NCBI RefSeq assembly: GCF_964355755.1
Contig: NC_092679.1
Location: 10,160,932 to 10,220,931, forward strand
Source: Antedon mediterranea
Taxonomy: Eukaryota; Echinodermata; Crinoidea; Comatulida; Antedonidae
Length of the DNA: 60,000 bases
Reading direction: 5' to 3'
In this document: piece by piece, positions 57,847-60,000 of the stretch
Layout: every line of letters begins with the position of its first letter
Numbering within the stretch: position 1 is the stretch's first letter
Notes under the pieces: model-generated
The model's input: the letters and a program-made list of their open reading frames with translations, nothing else
Databases searched by the model: none
What the model was told of the DNA's origin: nothing
Position numbers and translations under genes: made by a program

Positions 57847-58600
57847 CTAGATGGTACGCGAGCGAAGCGAGCGTACAATCTAGGTCGTGTCCAAAGATGG
57901 TTCTCGAATACACATTTCAGCGTAAAAAATGTACGTACCACAGGACTATAATAGTACATTGTCTTTTACAGAAACGAATAAATAGACACGATGATTTATG
58001 TAAAATTAGCACCCTGGGAATTATCTTAAAAATGAGTCCAATTGTTTTATTTGAACTCATTTAAACAAACCCAATTTGTGTTTTGTATATAACATTTGAG
58101 AGTTGAGTTAAGAGATGGGGAAGAGGATGGGAAGTCAGTCAGCAACGAAATATTGTTTTAAATATACCACTAAACACAGTAAAACATTTACGATTTATCA
58201 TACTTTTTTAAAACTGTCCCTGTTATAGTCGATTGAAATAGTAAAGTACATATAACGATACACCACTACGACGTTTATATTTTTTATAATTATTAATTAA
58301 TACAAACGTTGAGAAGTGTCAGTAATCTACCCACAGTCACAGTAATAATTTTGCCCTTACGTAAATTGATATATAGATACACAAATATTGTTCCCAATTT
58401 GACTTGGTTGTGGACAGTTTTTTATTAGTAGAAATACTGTACCATCATTTTTGTTTAAATAATCTCTTGACCTATTTTGTAAACATTTTTTTTCTGCAAA
58501 CATATACCCTTAGGGTGTAGGCCTACTTTTTGTTACATGGCCTGTTGCATTTATTTACTCTACGCTTATAAATATAGTTTCATCTATATATAAATTATGG
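57847..58600 (-). mobile_element. possible Helitron 3' end and body
   Basis: On the complement a hairpin-like GTACGC TCGCTTCGCTC GCGTAC is followed by CATCTAG and a T-rich flank (57847-57885), fitting a Helitron 3' terminus of a family unlike the others here. The extent to the right is unknown; the end coordinate is only a rough limit. The sequence to 58600 is otherwise non-coding and unrecognised. Confidence 0.35.
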
Positions 58601-60000
58601 TTAATTCTGACATAGCCAAGCACAATGCAAAAACTTCGGTACAAATCTCCGCCTTGGATACCTACCTTATCTATCTCAGATGTACCGCGAAAGGTAGATT
58701 TGATAACATTAGTTTTCACATCGACGCTATTGTTCCATATTTCTATCTTAGGAAGATATTATAAAGAGTTTTTTAACAAAATTTATGATTTCAATAGTAG
58801 ATTTTCAACTCAATTTCAAATCTTCGCGGTCAAAGTAATTTCCGGGTTCACCTTGCAACAACCTGGTTTCAACTATTTTCTCTCTTTTATACACAAGGTA
58901 CCAGTTAAAATAATATATTTGACCCTAAAGGTGACTGGAAACAGGCACTTCCCATCAATCAACAAAGTGTTCCTTTGGAAGAAGGAAGAAAAAAACAGAT
59001 AGTATGACAGGAGCTTAAGTTGGCCATTAGCCATAGCCATTTCAGTTGTTTGCTTATTTTAGGAACGGACCGCGCGTGTTTGAAGGTACAGTAGTTAAAA
59101 AATAAAAATTATACTGCAAATTAATAAAGATCAAATTAAATATACGCCATCAAGGATCGGAATATATTGTGGGAAATAGTATTATAAAATTACATAAGGA
59201 GATTTGATGATAAGACATTTTGTTTAAAATCGAGTGAAATCCCGATAGTTGATTGAGTAAGCTGGCAGGAATAACTGTAGGCTATCTTTGTCCCGTTAGG
59301 ACCGAGATGTCTGCCCATGTTGCAAGCCGTAATGTCTTCTTTCTTGGGCCCACTCTGTCACGGCAGTTAGTTTCAAAAGATGTTTAAATTAAATAATGTA
59401 TTAATAATTATTAGGATGGTATTTATTTGAATAAACGCCTCTCCAATAAAACATCACTTAGAGTGATATCTATTAGAGGATTTCATTTGATTATAAATGT
59501 TACCATATTATTAAAACTAAAAAAATTAATATATATCCCTCGAATAAGCACCTCCTTCAAATGAACTCCGCCTCCCCAAACAATAAACACTATACTTTAA
59601 AATGTTATTAATCATCTAAAACACTGTGAAACAGAGTAGTTTAGTTTTACGAATGTCAAGCATTTTCAATATTGGTAACCGACAGAAATTGTACAAGGAG
59701 AACATTTTTATCATTCCCAGAACCATCGTCTACACTTCCTAGAGGGGGAGCGAGCTAAGTGACTAGTAATATAAATGATGGCAAGGATACCTTCTGACTT
59801 GTTGTAGGATATATATAAAAATACATTGATTTGAAATTACATCCATTTTTATTTACCAACATTAAAAAAACTGTATAATTAGTGGCCTACTTACAGTCCT
59901 CTCCCACCTCTTTCAGCCACAGTTATCTGGATCAGTTTTTTTTTTTTTTTGCATTTGCAGATTGCATTTTATTTTATTTTGATTTGACTCATTAAGTAGA
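58601..60000. other. repeat fragment and spacer
   Basis: 58865-58995 is a partial copy of the tandem unit at 46.6-52 kb (TTTTCTCTCTTTTATACACA, TGACTGGAAACAGGCACTT). Around 59435-59575 words such as AATAAACGCCTCTCC and CCCTCGAATAAGCACCTCC suggest a degraded inverted-repeat DNA element. Otherwise nothing is recognised to the window end. Confidence 0.4.

Overview
This window is AT-rich eukaryotic DNA with spliced genes, non-LTR retrotransposons, cut-and-paste elements and Helitron-like elements. Dense TAGGCCTA-type words and the repeat families suggest a marine invertebrate deuterostome, probably an echinoderm; this is inference, not proof. No prokaryotic gene, CRISPR array or rRNA was seen.

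Host gene 1 (plus strand, 2196 to about 30430). Three phase-compatible exons encode a protein of about 983 residues. Exons 1 and 2 (2198-2282, 9529-9672) encode a complete CIDE-N domain. Exon 3 (27570-30292) encodes a basic linker, 16 C2H2 zinc fingers and a Gln-rich tail with repeated QQ-hydrophobic-Q motifs. CIDE-N fused to a zinc-finger array is an architecture I do not recognise. Intron 2 (17.9 kb) is almost entirely nested transposons: a foldback element with a 9-bp target duplication, split by a CR1/L2-like LINE (12-bp duplication), itself split by a TTAA-flanked element, with Helitron-like copies, a head-to-tail Helitron trio and a second LINE also present.

Middle (30.4-46.5 kb). After the 3' end come a foldback element (32.2-34.9 kb) and a LINE (about 35.5-43.7 kb) split by a 5.4-kb terminal-inverted-repeat element (35893-41338). 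That element carries a decayed gene whose motifs line up in order with those of FEN1/XPG flap nucleases. It also holds two unrelated LINE fragments. A decayed, intron-containing MULE transposase follows at 44.1-45.7 kb.

Right part (46.5-60 kb). A roughly 1.3-kb unit is tandemly repeated three times and interrupted by an L2-like LINE. Then comes a minus-strand host gene or pseudogene resembling SAMD3-like proteins (exons at 57776-57600, about 53355-53225, 52624-52471). Its first recognised intron contains a 3.9-kb palindromic element (53434-57337) carrying the C-terminal half of the same nuclease-like family plus a Cys-rich CXC-type domain. The last 2 kb is mostly featureless.

Recurring theme: several unrelated elements have subterminal repeats of about 200-360 bp built on AGGTCA half-sites (perfect DR1 and IR1 arrangements), and the Helitron-like elements scatter perfect TGACGTCA palindromes through intron 2.
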